A DNA stretch of 64,000 bases, taken from assembly GCA_016930085.1 (NCBI GenBank), contig JAFGHO010000069.1, positions 62,001-126,000 of the forward strand. The letters are read 5' to 3'. Each line of letters starts with the position of its first letter. Positions within the stretch are counted from its first letter, which is position 1. The position numbers were made by a program, and so were the translations under genes. Under the pieces are notes generated by a model that was not told where the DNA came from, did not search any database, and was given only the letters and a program-made list of their open reading frames with translations. This stretch comes from Spirochaetales bacterium (lineage in GTDB: Bacteria; Spirochaetota; Spirochaetia; SZUA-6; JAFGRV01). Below are positions 36,057 through 45,401 of this stretch, piece after piece.

Positions 36057-37433
36057 CTAGAGGATAAACCGGGTCAGATCCCTGTCCTCGATGATATCCT
36101 TGAGCCGTTCATCAACATAATCCTTGGTTATGGAAACCTTCTGCCCCTTTATTTCCGTTGCATTGAAAGAAATGTCTTCGAGCAGATGTTCCATGATCGT
36201 ATGAAGCCGTCTGGCTCCTATATTTTCCGTCTTCGAATTGACATCCGTGGCAATTTCCGATATCCGCACGATCGCCTCATCGGTAAAATCGATTTCGACA
36301 TCCTCTGTCTTGAGTAACGCCGTGTATTGCTTGATAAGGGCATTCTCGGGCTGCGTGAGAATTTTCACGAAATCCTCCGTATCCAGGGAATTGAGCTCGA
36401 CCCGAAGGGGGAACCGTCCCTGAAGCTCCGGAATAAGGTCCGAGGGTTTGGACATATGAAATGCGCCGGCGGCAATGAAGAGGATATGGGAAGTGTCGAT
36501 GATTCCGTACCGCGTATGAACCTTCGAGCCCTCGACTATCGGCAGAATATCACGCTGGACACCCTCCCGGGAAACATCAGGCCCGTGCCTGTTCCCCGTC
36601 GAAGCGATCTTGTCGAGTTCGTCAAGAAAGATAATCCCCATTTCTTCGACGCGCTGTTTGGCGATTTCGGCGACTTTTTCCATATCGACGAGTTTATCCA
36701 TTTCCTGGTCTTCGAGGATTTCCCTCGCGTGTTTCACGGATACCCTCTTCTTTTTTTTCTTTCCGCCCAGAATATTCTGGGTAATATTCTCGATATTGAA
36801 CCCTATTTCTTCCATATTGGTCCCGGAAAAAATCTGCATGGACGGAATGGACTTGTTGGCGATATCTATTTCCACTTCCTTTTCATCCAGTTCTCCTTTA
36901 TGAAGTCTTTCCCGTAATTTCTCCCGCGTATGCGTCGCGACCTCCCCGGATTCTTCCTGCTGCTGGGCGGCCGTTTCCGGTCCGGGACGCCGTATGAACT
37001 TTTTCGCGGGAAGCAGGAGATCGAGCACGAGTTCTTCCGACCGCGCCGCGGCCTTTGCCCTCACCTCTTCCTGCATCTCCGATTTGACCATAGATATCGC
37101 GACGGAAACAAGGTCACGGACCATCGATTCAACGTCCCTTCCCACATAACCGACTTCGGTATACTTTGTCGCCTCCACCTTGATAAAGGGTGCGCCGCTC
37201 AATCGCGAAAGTCGTCTTGCGATTTCCGTTTTCCCGACTCCCGTCGGGCCGATCATGATGATATTCTTCGGCGCGACTTCATCCTTGAGTTCATCCGGCA
37301 GTTTTTTTCTCCTCATCCTGTTTCGGAGAGCGATGGCGACCGCCTTTTTGGCCTTCTCCTGTCCGATAATATATTTATCGAGTTCCGCGACGATTTCCCG
37401 CGGCGTTAATGTATCCAGATTTATTTTCATCAT
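36057..37433 (-). CDS. hslU: HslU, ATPase of the HslUV protease
   Basis: The 458-residue AAA+ protein has Walker [10 protein letters not shown], the pore motif region GYVGRDVES, an intermediate I-domain with a lysine-rich stretch (about 150-235), Walker [12 protein letters not shown] and the C-terminal tail ending RFIL that inserts into HslV. It unfolds substrates for HslV in the cytoplasm. In Borrelia hslUV also lies upstream of flgB. Its start overlaps the hslV stop. Confidence 0.96.
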   Translation of the reverse strand: MMKINLDTLTPREIVAELDKYIIGQEKAKKAVAIALRNRMRRKKLPDELKDEVAPKNIIMIGPTGVGKTEIARRLSRLSGAPFIKVEATKYTEVGYVGRDVESMVRDLVSVAISMVKSEMQEEVRAKAAARSEELVLDLLLPAKKFIRRPGPETAAQQQEESGEVATHTREKLRERLHKGELDEKEVEIDIANKSIPSMQIFSGTNMEEIGFNIENITQNILGGKKKKKRVSVKHAREILEDQEMDKLVDMEKVAEIAKQRVEEMGIIFLDELDKIASTGNRHGPDVSREGVQRDILPIVEGSKVHTRYGIIDTSHILFIAAGAFHMSKPSDLIPELQGRFPLRVELNSLDTEDFVKILTQPENALIKQYTALLKTEDVEIDFTDEAIVRISEIATDVNSKTENIGARRLHTIMEHLLEDISFNATEIKGQKVSITKDYVDERLKDIIEDRDLTRFIL

Positions 37434-37966
37434 TCCAACTCCTCTATATGTATTTGAATATTTGAATAAATACAGACAGATGCCGCTATCGCCAATGATT
37501 TTTCGACTATTTCGTGCGCGGACAGTTGTGTCGATGATAGCAACGCCATCGCGGCGGAATAAGCGTAAGCCCCGCCGGAACCGATCGCGATGGCGCCCTT
37601 TTCCGGTTCCACGACATCACCCGTTCCGGAAATGAGAAGGGTTTTTTTTATGTCCGCGACCAGAAGCAGTGCCTCGAGCCTTCTCAGCGCCCTGTCGGTC
37701 CGCCAGTCTTTCGCAAGTTCGACGGCGGCGCGTGTAAGATCACCCCCATACTCTTTTACCTTTGCCTCGAACCGTTCGAAAAGGGTAAACGCGTCCGCCG
37801 TCGCCCCCGCGAACCCGACGATGATCTTGTTTTCATATATTTTTCTCACCTTGAGGGCATTCGCCTTCATAATGGTATTTCCGAGGGTTACCTGGCCGTC
37901 GCCCCCCATGGCCACTTTTCCGTTTCGACGGACGGCGATGACGGTCGTGCTTTTAAACTTTCTCAT
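37430..37966 (-). CDS. hslV: HslV, proteasome-like peptidase
   Basis: The 178-residue product contains [20 protein letters not shown], whose threonine becomes the catalytic N-terminus after removal of a short propeptide (MRKFKS). It forms the double hexamer of the HslUV protease. The GSGG and ELAKDWRTD motifs are intact. It overlaps the upstream recombinase gene by 14 bases. Confidence 0.96.
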   Translation of the reverse strand: MRKFKSTTVIAVRRNGKVAMGGDGQVTLGNTIMKANALKVRKIYENKIIVGFAGATADAFTLFERFEAKVKEYGGDLTRAAVELAKDWRTDRALRRLEALLLVADIKKTLLISGTGDVVEPEKGAIAIGSGGAYAYSAAMALLSSTQLSAHEIVEKSLAIAASVCIYSNIQIHIEELE

Positions 37967-38861
37967 TATCGTTCTCCTTTATTTTCGCATGCGGATGGGA
38001 TTGCCGGTACACCTTTTTCAACCGGTCAAGACTTATGTGGGTGTAAATCTGTGTCGTTGTCGGACTCGCATGGCCGAGCAGTTCCTGCACGACCCTGATA
38101 TCCGCTCCCCTGTCGAGCAGGTGGGTCGCAAACGAATGCCTGAAGGTATGGGGGGTCACCTTTTTCTGAAGTGAAAGAAGACGGAGACTCTTTTCCAGGA
38201 TATATCTCACCCCGCGCGCCGTTATCCGGCAACCCCTGCTGTTGATAAAAAAACTGAGGCCGGCGTCTTGCGTACCCGCTTTCACATGAAAACGCCGCTT
38301 TGAAAGATAATCCTTGAGGATTTCTCCGGTCTTTTTTCCGATGAAGACGATCCGTTCCTTGTCCCCTTTTCCCACAACGCGGGCGATCCCCTTTTTCAGA
38401 TCGATATCGGTGACGTCGATACCCACGGCTTCGGCAACCCTGCACCCGGTCGTATAGAGGAACTCGAAAACCGCCTTGTTCCTGAGTTCGAGAAACTCCG
38501 AGGCCGGTTGTGATAATATCCGCTCCACTTCATCCTCGAAAAGGAAAGAAGGAAGTGAAGCGGTCTCTTTCATCGAGCGCACCCCGCCAAAAGGATTGAC
38601 GCTGACGATTCCACGCTTTCTGAGAAACCTGTAATACCCCCTGAGGCCTGAAATCAGCCTGTTGATGCTCCGGGCCGACAATCCGCGAGTTGAAACCGAA
38701 TTGATAAAACGTCTGATATGAGACGGGCCCGCTTCCCGTTCGTCGATTCCCTCTTCCCGGCAAAAAGCCATGAACCGCAGGATGTCCTTCCGGTAAGAGG
38801 CGACCGAATGATCGGAGAGGTGACGGACATGTTTCAGATACTGGAGGTATTGTTCATGCAC
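37953..38861 (-). CDS. Tyrosine recombinase XerC/XerD type (copy 1)
   Basis: The 302-residue product has the N-terminal SAM-like core-binding domain and a C-terminal catalytic domain with GCRVAEA (Arg I), GKGDKER (Lys), [12 protein letters not shown] (His-x-x-Arg) and [13 protein letters not shown], with the nucleophile tyrosine following. It resolves chromosome dimers at dif, presumably together with the second Xer at 43019. The frame is open far upstream, inside topA, but a GTG at 38861 with AGGAGG upstream gives the normal length and an eight-base overlap with the topA stop. Position next to topA and hslVU resembles CodV/XerC genes. Confidence 0.9.
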   Translation of the reverse strand: MHEQYLQYLKHVRHLSDHSVASYRKDILRFMAFCREEGIDEREAGPSHIRRFINSVSTRGLSARSINRLISGLRGYYRFLRKRGIVSVNPFGGVRSMKETASLPSFLFEDEVERILSQPASEFLELRNKAVFEFLYTTGCRVAEAVGIDVTDIDLKKGIARVVGKGDKERIVFIGKKTGEILKDYLSKRRFHVKAGTQDAGLSFFINSRGCRITARGVRYILEKSLRLLSLQKKVTPHTFRHSFATHLLDRGADIRVVQELLGHASPTTTQIYTHISLDRLKKVYRQSHPHAKIKENDNEKV

Positions 38862-40959
38862 TTTTTCCGGTTTCCTCCTGTCCGTAAATATAAGAGCATT
38901 CGGGATTCGCACAGGCCCGGTATTCTCCCCGTTTTTTATCAGAACGTTCGACCAGAAAATATCCGCACCGCGGGCATTTATGTTCCGTCGGGGGGAAATA
39001 GGTGACAAAATCACAATCCGGAAACCTGGTGCATCCGTAAAACACCTTTCCCCGGCCCTTCTGTTTCCGCTTGGCGATGATCTTCCCGTCACACCCTTCC
39101 CTCGGACAATCCGCGAGCGGGATGGCCTTCGAATTTCTGCATTCGGGGAATCCGCTGCACGCGAGAAAAAATCCGTACCTGCCCAGTTTCTTGACCATGG
39201 GCTTTCCGCATTTCTCACAGGTAAAGGATGTCTCCTCATCCAGTACTCCCTTGATCGATTCGAGATGTTCCATGACATATCTCACCTGTGAATGAAAGGG
39301 TGAAAAAAAATCCTCGATCATGGTCACCCAGTACGCTCCCTGTTCTTCGACTTCATCGAGTTTCTTTTCTATCTGTGCGGTAAAATTGACATCGATGATA
39401 TCAGGGAATGTATCCTTGAGAAGGTTATTGATGATTTTCCCCAAGACCGTGGCCTTGAGTTTTTTGTTCTTCCGTACGACATAATACCTGTCGATGAGAA
39501 CGGATATAATCGGGGCGTACGTCGAAGGCCTGCCGATGCCCTTTTCCTCGAGTGCCTTGATGATGGTCGCGTCGGTATAATGAGCCGGTCCCTGGGTAAA
39601 ATGCTGGTCCGGAATCAGTCCGATACAGGTCACCTCGTCTCCGACCGAAAGGTGAGGCAGATGCTGGGTCTTCTCTTTCGGTAAAAGCAATGAAAGAACG
39701 GCGTAGAACCCTCTCTCGATTACCGTCGTCGCGTTTGCCCTGAAAAGCCCTTCCCCTGAGCGTAGATCAACAGTCGTCGATGTGCTTCGCGCCGGTTTCA
39801 TCTGTGAAGCGACGAACCGCTCCCAGATGATGGAATAAAGCTTGAACTGTTCTGGACTGAGATATTGTTTGACCGATTCCGGCGTTTTCGAGGTATAGGT
39901 CGGCCTGATCGCTTCATGGGCGTCCTGCGCCTTTGTACCGGCCGTATAGATGACGGGATTATCGGGAAGTGTTTCCGGATAGTTTTCCTTTATAAACGAC
40001 CTGACTTCTTCCAGGGCGACATTGGCGATACGGGTCGAATCGGTCCTGATGTAGGTAATGAGTCCGACGCGATCATTACCCATGGTAATACCTTCATAGA
40101 GAGTTTGAGCAACCGCCATGGTCTTCCTCGAGGTAAATCCCAATCGGGTAGCGGCAACCTGCTGTAATTTCGATGTCGTAAACGGCGGAGAAGGCTTCGA
40201 CTGTTTTTCCTTTTGCTTAATGTCTGCGACCGTAAACGGCCTGTTCCTGAAACCGGCGATAAGTGCTTCCGCTTCCCGATTATTTGAAATGCTGGATTTT
40301 TTACCGTTTACCTGTATGAGCTGTGCGGAAAATTTCCTGGCGCCTTTTTTGAGTTCGGCATCGATGGTCCAGTATTCTTCGGGAACAAAGGATTCCACTT
40401 CATCGTCCCGTTCACAGACGAGTCTGAGCGCGACCGATTGCACTCTTCCAGCAGAAAGGCCGTTTTTCACTTTTTTCCAGAGAATCGGCGAGAGGCTGTA
40501 CCCGACGAGCCTGTCCAGAATTCTCCTCGCCTTCTGGGCATTGACCTTGTTGATGTCGAAATCGAGGGGATGATCCACCGCTTCACGGATCACGTGCGGT
40601 GTGATCTCGTTAAAGACGATTCGTTTGACCGGTTTTTCCGGAAACTTCTCCATGATGGCGTTGCGTATATGGAAAGCGATCGCTTCCCCTTCACGGTCGT
40701 TATCCGATGCGAGAAGGATCGAATTCGCCTTTTTCGCTTCCTTGAGTATATACTTGAGTATCTTCGCCTTTCCCCGTATCGTAATATATTCGGGTGTAAA
40801 GCCGTTTTCAATATCGATCGCGAGTCTGGATTTGGGTAGATCGAAAAGGTGGCCGATAGAGGCGGTAACGATAAATCCGGTGCCCAGATATTTCTCGATG
40901 GTTTTTGCCTTTGCCGGCGACTCCACAATCAACAGACTCTGTTTTACTGCTTTTCCCAT
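38854..40959 (-). CDS. topA: DNA topoisomerase I
   Basis: The 701-residue type IA topoisomerase begins with the TOPRIM domain (LLIVESPAKAKTIEKYLG). Its catalytic tyrosine sits in ITYIRTDSTRIA, and three C4 zinc-ribbon repeats follow at the C-terminus (CEKCGKPM...C; CPREGCDGK...C; CPRCGYF...C). It relaxes negative supercoils. Length and domains are standard. Three bases separate it from dprA. Confidence 0.97.
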   Translation of the reverse strand: MGKAVKQSLLIVESPAKAKTIEKYLGTGFIVTASIGHLFDLPKSRLAIDIENGFTPEYITIRGKAKILKYILKEAKKANSILLASDNDREGEAIAFHIRNAIMEKFPEKPVKRIVFNEITPHVIREAVDHPLDFDINKVNAQKARRILDRLVGYSLSPILWKKVKNGLSAGRVQSVALRLVCERDDEVESFVPEEYWTIDAELKKGARKFSAQLIQVNGKKSSISNNREAEALIAGFRNRPFTVADIKQKEKQSKPSPPFTTSKLQQVAATRLGFTSRKTMAVAQTLYEGITMGNDRVGLITYIRTDSTRIANVALEEVRSFIKENYPETLPDNPVIYTAGTKAQDAHEAIRPTYTSKTPESVKQYLSPEQFKLYSIIWERFVASQMKPARSTSTTVDLRSGEGLFRANATTVIERGFYAVLSLLLPKEKTQHLPHLSVGDEVTCIGLIPDQHFTQGPAHYTDATIIKALEEKGIGRPSTYAPIISVLIDRYYVVRKNKKLKATVLGKIINNLLKDTFPDIIDVNFTAQIEKKLDEVEEQGAYWVTMIEDFFSPFHSQVRYVMEHLESIKGVLDEETSFTCEKCGKPMVKKLGRYGFFLACSGFPECRNSKAIPLADCPREGCDGKIIAKRKQKGRGKVFYGCTRFPDCDFVTYFPPTEHKCPRCGYFLVERSDKKRGEYRACANPECSYIYGQEETGKSA

Positions 40960-40962
40960 TCG

Positions 40963-41976
40963 CTATCTCCTGATGTATTGTCCATTATAAATTTTGAGTT
41001 CCCCCTTGATTTCCCTTTCCAGCATTCCCGCCAACCGTCTGCCCGGTTTTTCATCGTCGAGGGGAAACCGGGGGTCGCTTTCCGGCATACGGTATTTTTC
41101 CTCCATGCCCCATTCACGAAGCAGTATCCGCGCGGATGCGCAAAGCGGGGCGCCTTCGTCATAAAGGCTTTTCGTTCCCTCGGACTGTGCACCGGCAAGC
41201 CCTGAGGGGTGAACATACAGTTCTCTCCCCTGCTCGAGGGCATAATCGGCGGTAATGAGCGCTCCCGAACGCCGCGGCGCCTGTATGATGACAACAGCCC
41301 GCGACAGCCCGCTGATAATGCGGTTGCGCGCCGGAAAATTATAAGGCAGCGGGGGAACGCCGGGCGGGTATTCGGAGAAAATCACCCCGCCATTCCCGAG
41401 AATTCTCGAAGCGGTCTTTCTGCTTGTACAGGGGTAGACCGTGTCGATTCCGTTTCCCAAAACCGCGATCGATTGACCGCTCCCTTCACAACTTCCTTCA
41501 TGCGCCTCCCTGTCGATGCCGCGCGCGAGTCCCGAAACGACACCGATTCCGGCGAGTGAAGCCTCCATTCCGAGCCTGTACGCCGCGTTCCTGCTTTCTC
41601 CGCTGGGCTGCCTCGTTCCCACGATTGCCAGAAACGGGGTATGCCACTCGGGAATCCTGCCCCGGTAAAAAAGAATGAGGGGCGGATCGTATATTTCCCT
41701 GAGTTGGGGCGGATAACCGGGCTGAAAATAGCCGACGAATGCCGTCCGGGAAGATTCGATAGCCTTCCATCCCCGTTCCGCACCGGACAACACCCCGTCG
41801 GGATTCCACTTTGCCGCGTTGATCCGCCGTCCCAAAAGCCCCGACAGTTCGGAGGCGGAAAGAGAAAAGATGTCTTTTATACACGGAAACAACTCTAAAA
41901 GCAACAGCTTTTCCCGCGTTTTAAGAGAGGCGGCGTTTTGTAAGGCGAATAAATAGATGTCACTATTCAAGACCAT
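40963..41976 (-). CDS. dprA: DNA processing protein DprA (Smf)
   Basis: The 337-residue product has an N-terminal helical region and the Rossmann-like DprA domain with GTRQPS, VVSGLARGIDREAHEG and SGALITADYALEQGRELY. DprA loads RecA on incoming single-stranded DNA in transformable bacteria and is widespread elsewhere. No other competence gene is in the window. The ATG at 41976 is preceded by AAGGA and overlaps the end of the TPR gene. Confidence 0.93.
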   Translation of the reverse strand: MVLNSDIYLFALQNAASLKTREKLLLLELFPCIKDIFSLSASELSGLLGRRINAAKWNPDGVLSGAERGWKAIESSRTAFVGYFQPGYPPQLREIYDPPLILFYRGRIPEWHTPFLAIVGTRQPSGESRNAAYRLGMEASLAGIGVVSGLARGIDREAHEGSCEGSGQSIAVLGNGIDTVYPCTSRKTASRILGNGGVIFSEYPPGVPPLPYNFPARNRIISGLSRAVVIIQAPRRSGALITADYALEQGRELYVHPSGLAGAQSEGTKSLYDEGAPLCASARILLREWGMEEKYRMPESDPRFPLDDEKPGRRLAGMLEREIKGELKIYNGQYIRR

Positions 41977-42823
41977 ACACCTCATCCTTGATTCTCTCTT
42001 TTAATGCGCGGGCACGCTGCGTCATCTCCTCCGACGGGTTTTCTTCAATAATGATCTCGTACGTGTCCATCGCCTCATCATACCTGCCGATCTGATAGTA
42101 AGCCCGCGCGAGAACAAACAGGGCATCCATATTCCTTGATTCCTTCTCGACAATCCGTTCGAGAAAACCGATTGCCTCCGACGGCGCATCCAGTTCAAAG
42201 ACAAGGAGAACGGCAAGACCATAGAGGGCATCGACATAGCCGGAATCGAGTTCGATCGCCCTCCGGTAATAAGCCTGAGCGGTTTCAAACCACCGTGCAC
42301 GTTCATCCGAAAAACGCGGCTCGATTTTCGATTTCGCGATCCACCCTGCGCATACGCCTCCATTATAATAGAGTACCCGGTTATCCGGAAATAATTCAAG
42401 CGCCTCGTTGATCTTTTCAAACGCCTTTCCGTACATTGTACCGTCTATGTAACGGATAACCTCCATTTTCCGATAGATGTCTTCTTCCCTTGGCGAATCG
42501 AACCGTGTCGACCGGCCTGTCGATAGGCGTTCGATTTCCCTGTTTATATCCCCTATCTCCATATACTTCTCTGCGATTCGTTTGAGAAGCCTTCCGAACT
42601 CCTCCGTCCGGGTTACTTCCTCTCCCAATTCGTCCCGATATCGTTTGACAATATTCCTCACCTCATCCACGGTCTCAGGGGACACCTCATCATGTTTATA
42701 GACCGTTTGTTCCATGCTTATCAGTGCCTCGATAAACTCCTCTTCGTTCTTGCGGTCACACCCTGCGGCCGCAATACAGAAGGAGAAAGCACCTATACAT
42801 AACAAAAATTTTTTACCCTTCAT
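41963..42823 (-). CDS. TPR-repeat lipoprotein
   Basis: The 286-residue product has a lipoprotein signal peptide ending AAAGC, with Cys22 as the lipid site. A charged helical region follows, then at least three TPR-like repeats (about 150-270), for example AQAYYRRAIELDSGYVDALY and RYDEAMDTYEIIIEENP. It is probably periplasmic or outer-membrane anchored. It matches in position the TPR gene found between ftsZ and dprA in Treponema (TP0392 region). Role unknown, perhaps assembly of an envelope complex. Confidence 0.82.
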   Translation of the reverse strand: MKGKKFLLCIGAFSFCIAAAGCDRKNEEEFIEALISMEQTVYKHDEVSPETVDEVRNIVKRYRDELGEEVTRTEEFGRLLKRIAEKYMEIGDINREIERLSTGRSTRFDSPREEDIYRKMEVIRYIDGTMYGKAFEKINEALELFPDNRVLYYNGGVCAGWIAKSKIEPRFSDERARWFETAQAYYRRAIELDSGYVDALYGLAVLLVFELDAPSEAIGFLERIVEKESRNMDALFVLARAYYQIGRYDEAMDTYEIIIEENPSEEMTQRARALKERIKDEVYGLE

Positions 42824-42840
42824 AATTCTCTACCATATTA

Positions 42841-42868
42841 GTATTACCATTTCTGAAAAAAAAGACAA
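42841..42868 (-). promoter_or_regulatory. Possible promoter for TPR-dprA-topA
   Basis: TTGTCT (42863-42868) and TAATAC (42841-42846), 16 bases apart on the minus strand, would start transcription near 42834, just before the ATG at 42823. The short leader is a weakness. Confidence 0.4.
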
Positions 42869-42960
42869 GGCATACCCATCCACCTGCGGTTTCCCCGTCC
42901 TTTTTTCCCCCACTCTATATAACGCAGCAAAAATACTCCCCGCATTGGTTTTTTTCATAA

Positions 42961-42997
42961 ATCACACGAAAGTGTGATCAATTTCACAAAAATGTGA
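42961..42997. promoter_or_regulatory. Array of four alternating TGTGA half-sites (CRP-like)
   Basis: Half-sites run TCACA (42962-42966), TGTGA (42973-42977), TCACA (42984-42988), TGTGA (42993-42997), with the first three 11 bases apart. Positions 42973-42988 form TGTGA-N6-TCACA, a perfect core match to the CRP/FNR-family operator. 42961-42978 is itself a perfect 7+4+7 hairpin with a GAAA loop. It lies about 95 bases upstream of the candidate promoter at 42841-42868 and just after the Xer stop, so it could regulate the TPR-dprA-topA genes or act as RNA hairpins ending the upstream transcript. Confidence 0.45.
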
Positions 42998-43018
42998 GAC
43001 ATCACCTCACCCGGCACG

Positions 43019-43906
43019 TTATCCCCGCGGGTGATACTTCGCGTGGTATTCCTTCAATTCCTCCTCCTCCACGTGCGTATAAATTTGAGTCGTACTGATA
43101 TCGGCATGACCCAGAAGCTCCTGTACCGACCGAAGATCGGCGCCCCCACCGAGCAGGTGGGTGGCAAAAGAATGCCTTAACGTATGGACCTTCCCTTCAA
43201 GGCTGACTTTCTTCAATATTTCCTTGAAGCGTTTCCAGACTCCTTTTCGTGAAATGCGATTGCCGCGATAATTGAGAAAAAGGTAATCGGTCGATCTGCC
43301 TTTTTTGATAAACGCCGTTCTCGCTTCCCCGATATATTTATCAAGCCATACCTCAGCATGTTCTCCCACAGGAACGAGCCGCTCCCTGTTGCCTTTTCCG
43401 CACACGCGTAAAAGCGCCTGACGGGGATATATATTGACCAGTTTCAATTCGATTGCCTCGGTAACCCGGAGACCACACGAGTAAATGAGTTCAAAAAGCG
43501 CCCTGTCCCTGATCCCCGAAGGAGTGGATGTATCGATTCCTCCGAAAAAAACCTCGATATCCTGCCTGGAAAAAACCTTCGGTATCCTGAAATTCGGTTT
43601 CGGCATATCCACCGTATCGAGCGGATTGTTTGAAAGTATTCCTTCGAGTATCAGAAAAACGAAAAACGAACGGAGGCTGCTGATTGTCTTTGCCAGCGTT
43701 CGCCCGCATACCCCGTCGATCTGCCGCTTTACCAGAAAACCGATCAACATATTGCCGTCGACCTCGGATATCTCCTTTTTCTCCTCAGAAAGCCAGTAAA
43801 GCAGCAGCCGGCATTCGGGAAGGTATGTCGCAATCGTCGCCCGTTGCAGCCGGAGTTCTACCCGCAGGTATGCTTCATATGAACGGAGCAATGCATTATC
43901 ATCCAT
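43019..43906 (-). CDS. Tyrosine recombinase XerC/XerD type (copy 2)
   Basis: The 295-residue product has the same two-domain layout as copy 1, with catalytic motifs [29 protein letters not shown] and GHADISTTQIYTHV. The C-terminal part is more XerD-like. It directly follows the ftsZ block, with FtsK not present. Having both Xer proteins encoded within 6 kb would suit a XerC-XerD pair acting at dif. Confidence 0.9.
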   Translation of the reverse strand: MDDNALLRSYEAYLRVELRLQRATIATYLPECRLLLYWLSEEKKEISEVDGNMLIGFLVKRQIDGVCGRTLAKTISSLRSFFVFLILEGILSNNPLDTVDMPKPNFRIPKVFSRQDIEVFFGGIDTSTPSGIRDRALFELIYSCGLRVTEAIELKLVNIYPRQALLRVCGKGNRERLVPVGEHAEVWLDKYIGEARTAFIKKGRSTDYLFLNYRGNRISRKGVWKRFKEILKKVSLEGKVHTLRHSFATHLLGGGADLRSVQELLGHADISTTQIYTHVEEEELKEYHAKYHPRG

Positions 43907-44041
43907 AATGCACTCCCCTTCCGCCCGTATGGCGGCAATTGCCTGTTTCGCGGCACGATACGTGCACGAGATACGCTGCAGATACGTGAAAAAAAATCAA
44001 TCCGGCCTTTCTTTCGTCATGTAAAGCGGTCACCTTTGGTC

Positions 44042-45208
44042 TTATTCCCCCTGGCCGCCCATAATTTTTTTATCCCTGAGAATGGTCGGGATAAAAAGGT
44101 CCGGCTCTTTTGCGTTACGTTCCAGAAGATATTCTCCCTGACCCTTTTTGTGTACACCCTTTCCGATCTTCACCCACTCGTCATAGGAAATGATGTCCGC
44201 GGACTGCGCGGGTGTCTCATGGGTGTCGTTCGGCTTCCTGGTTACCGCCTGTGAAAAACCGGCCGCGATTACCGTCACCTTTACATCGGTCTCAAGCGAT
44301 TCTTCAAAGGCCGTTCCCGCAATGATGAGTGCGTCATCATCGGCGTTTGCCGTGATGATTCTCATTATTTCTTCGTATTCGGCAAGGGCGAGGTCGGGAC
44401 CGCCGGTGACATTCACCAGGATGGATTTTGCCCCTTCGATTTTGGCGTCTTCCAGGAGGGGATTGTTGATCGCGTTTGTCGCGGCATCCACGGCCCGATT
44501 ATCTCCGCTGCCGTTGCCGATTCCCATGAAGGCGTCCCCCTTGCCTTTCATAATCGTACATACATCGGCAAAATCGATATTTATCTCGCCGGGACTCGTA
44601 ATCAAATCGGAAATACCCTGGACGCCCTGCCTGAGCACATCGTCCGCTATACGGAACGCTTCCTTGATGGGTGTTTTTCGATCGACGATTTTCAGGAGGT
44701 ACTGGTTCGGAATCACGATAAGGGTATCGACATGTTCCCTGAGTTTTTCGATCCCTTCTTCCGCAAGCATCATTTTCTTTTTCCCTTCGAAGGCAAAGGG
44801 TTTTGTCACCACGGCAACGGTAAGCACATCCAGTTCACTCGCAATCCGCGCGATCACCGGCACTGCCCCGGTACCGGTTCCGCCCCCCATCCCCGCGGTG
44901 ATGAAAATCATGTCGGAGCCGCGAATGATCGCCTGGAGTTCATCGTAATCCTCCATGGCGGCCTTTTCTCCGACATCCGGAACGCCGCCCGCGCCCAGTC
45001 CGCCCGTTACCTTTGTTCCGATAGGCAGTTTTACCTCCGCTTTCGAGATATGAAGCGCCTGAAGATCGGTATTGATCGCAATAAACCTCACACTTTTGAG
45101 GCCGGCTGAAATCATTCGATTGACCGCATTATTACCGCCGCCCCCGACACCAATCACCTTGATGAGTGTCAGATTCGTATCCGTGTCTTCAATAAACTCA
45201 ATGTTCAT
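44042..45208 (-). CDS. ftsZ: FtsZ, tubulin-like cell division GTPase
   Basis: The 388-residue product has the nucleotide motifs [13 protein letters not shown] and the tubulin signature [11 protein letters not shown], the synergy loop [20 protein letters not shown], and a C-terminal conserved peptide (DLFIPTILR) for FtsA/ZipA binding. It polymerises at midcell to start division. A 190-base gap with a strong hairpin separates it from ftsA. Confidence 0.98.
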   Translation of the reverse strand: MNIEFIEDTDTNLTLIKVIGVGGGGNNAVNRMISAGLKSVRFIAINTDLQALHISKAEVKLPIGTKVTGGLGAGGVPDVGEKAAMEDYDELQAIIRGSDMIFITAGMGGGTGTGAVPVIARIASELDVLTVAVVTKPFAFEGKKKMMLAEEGIEKLREHVDTLIVIPNQYLLKIVDRKTPIKEAFRIADDVLRQGVQGISDLITSPGEINIDFADVCTIMKGKGDAFMGIGNGSGDNRAVDAATNAINNPLLEDAKIEGAKSILVNVTGGPDLALAEYEEIMRIITANADDDALIIAGTAFEESLETDVKVTVIAAGFSQAVTRKPNDTHETPAQSADIISYDEWVKIGKGVHKKGQGEYLLERNAKEPDLFIPTILRDKKIMGGQGE

Positions 45209-45331
45209 ACTCCCCTCCCAGTTATGAGTATTTTATGTATATCAGGAAGCGATGATCCGCCGAAAGGCGAAGCATCGCCTCGTTATCCTGCACCCTCTCA
45301 GGTTTACCTTTTCACCTGCCGCGGACAATAG

Positions 45332-45356
45332 GGACCCGGGCCGTCCTCCCGGGCCC
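45332..45356. other. GC-rich hairpin between ftsA and ftsZ
   Basis: GGACCCGGG (45332-45340) pairs with CCCGGGCCC (45348-45356) with one mismatch around a seven-base loop. There is no T run. A shorter hairpin (AGGCGA...TCGCCT) lies near 45267. In the 193-base gap they may protect the ftsZ mRNA, which needs a high copy number relative to ftsA, or mark a processing site. Confidence 0.4.
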
Positions 45357-45401
45357 GAAAACGAACGACGGTGTACGCTTTCCGTTTTGTCCGATCCATA
45401 G

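Noticed and set aside
38862-39278. N-terminal extension of the Xer protein by 139 codons inside topA
   Set aside because: The extension is arginine/serine-rich shadow coding of topA; GTG at 38861 gives the normal length and family-like start.
42961-42997. dif site next to the Xer gene
   Set aside because: The palindromes do not have the two 11-bp arms around a 6-bp centre with the dif-like arm sequences; the TGTGA half-site reading fits better.
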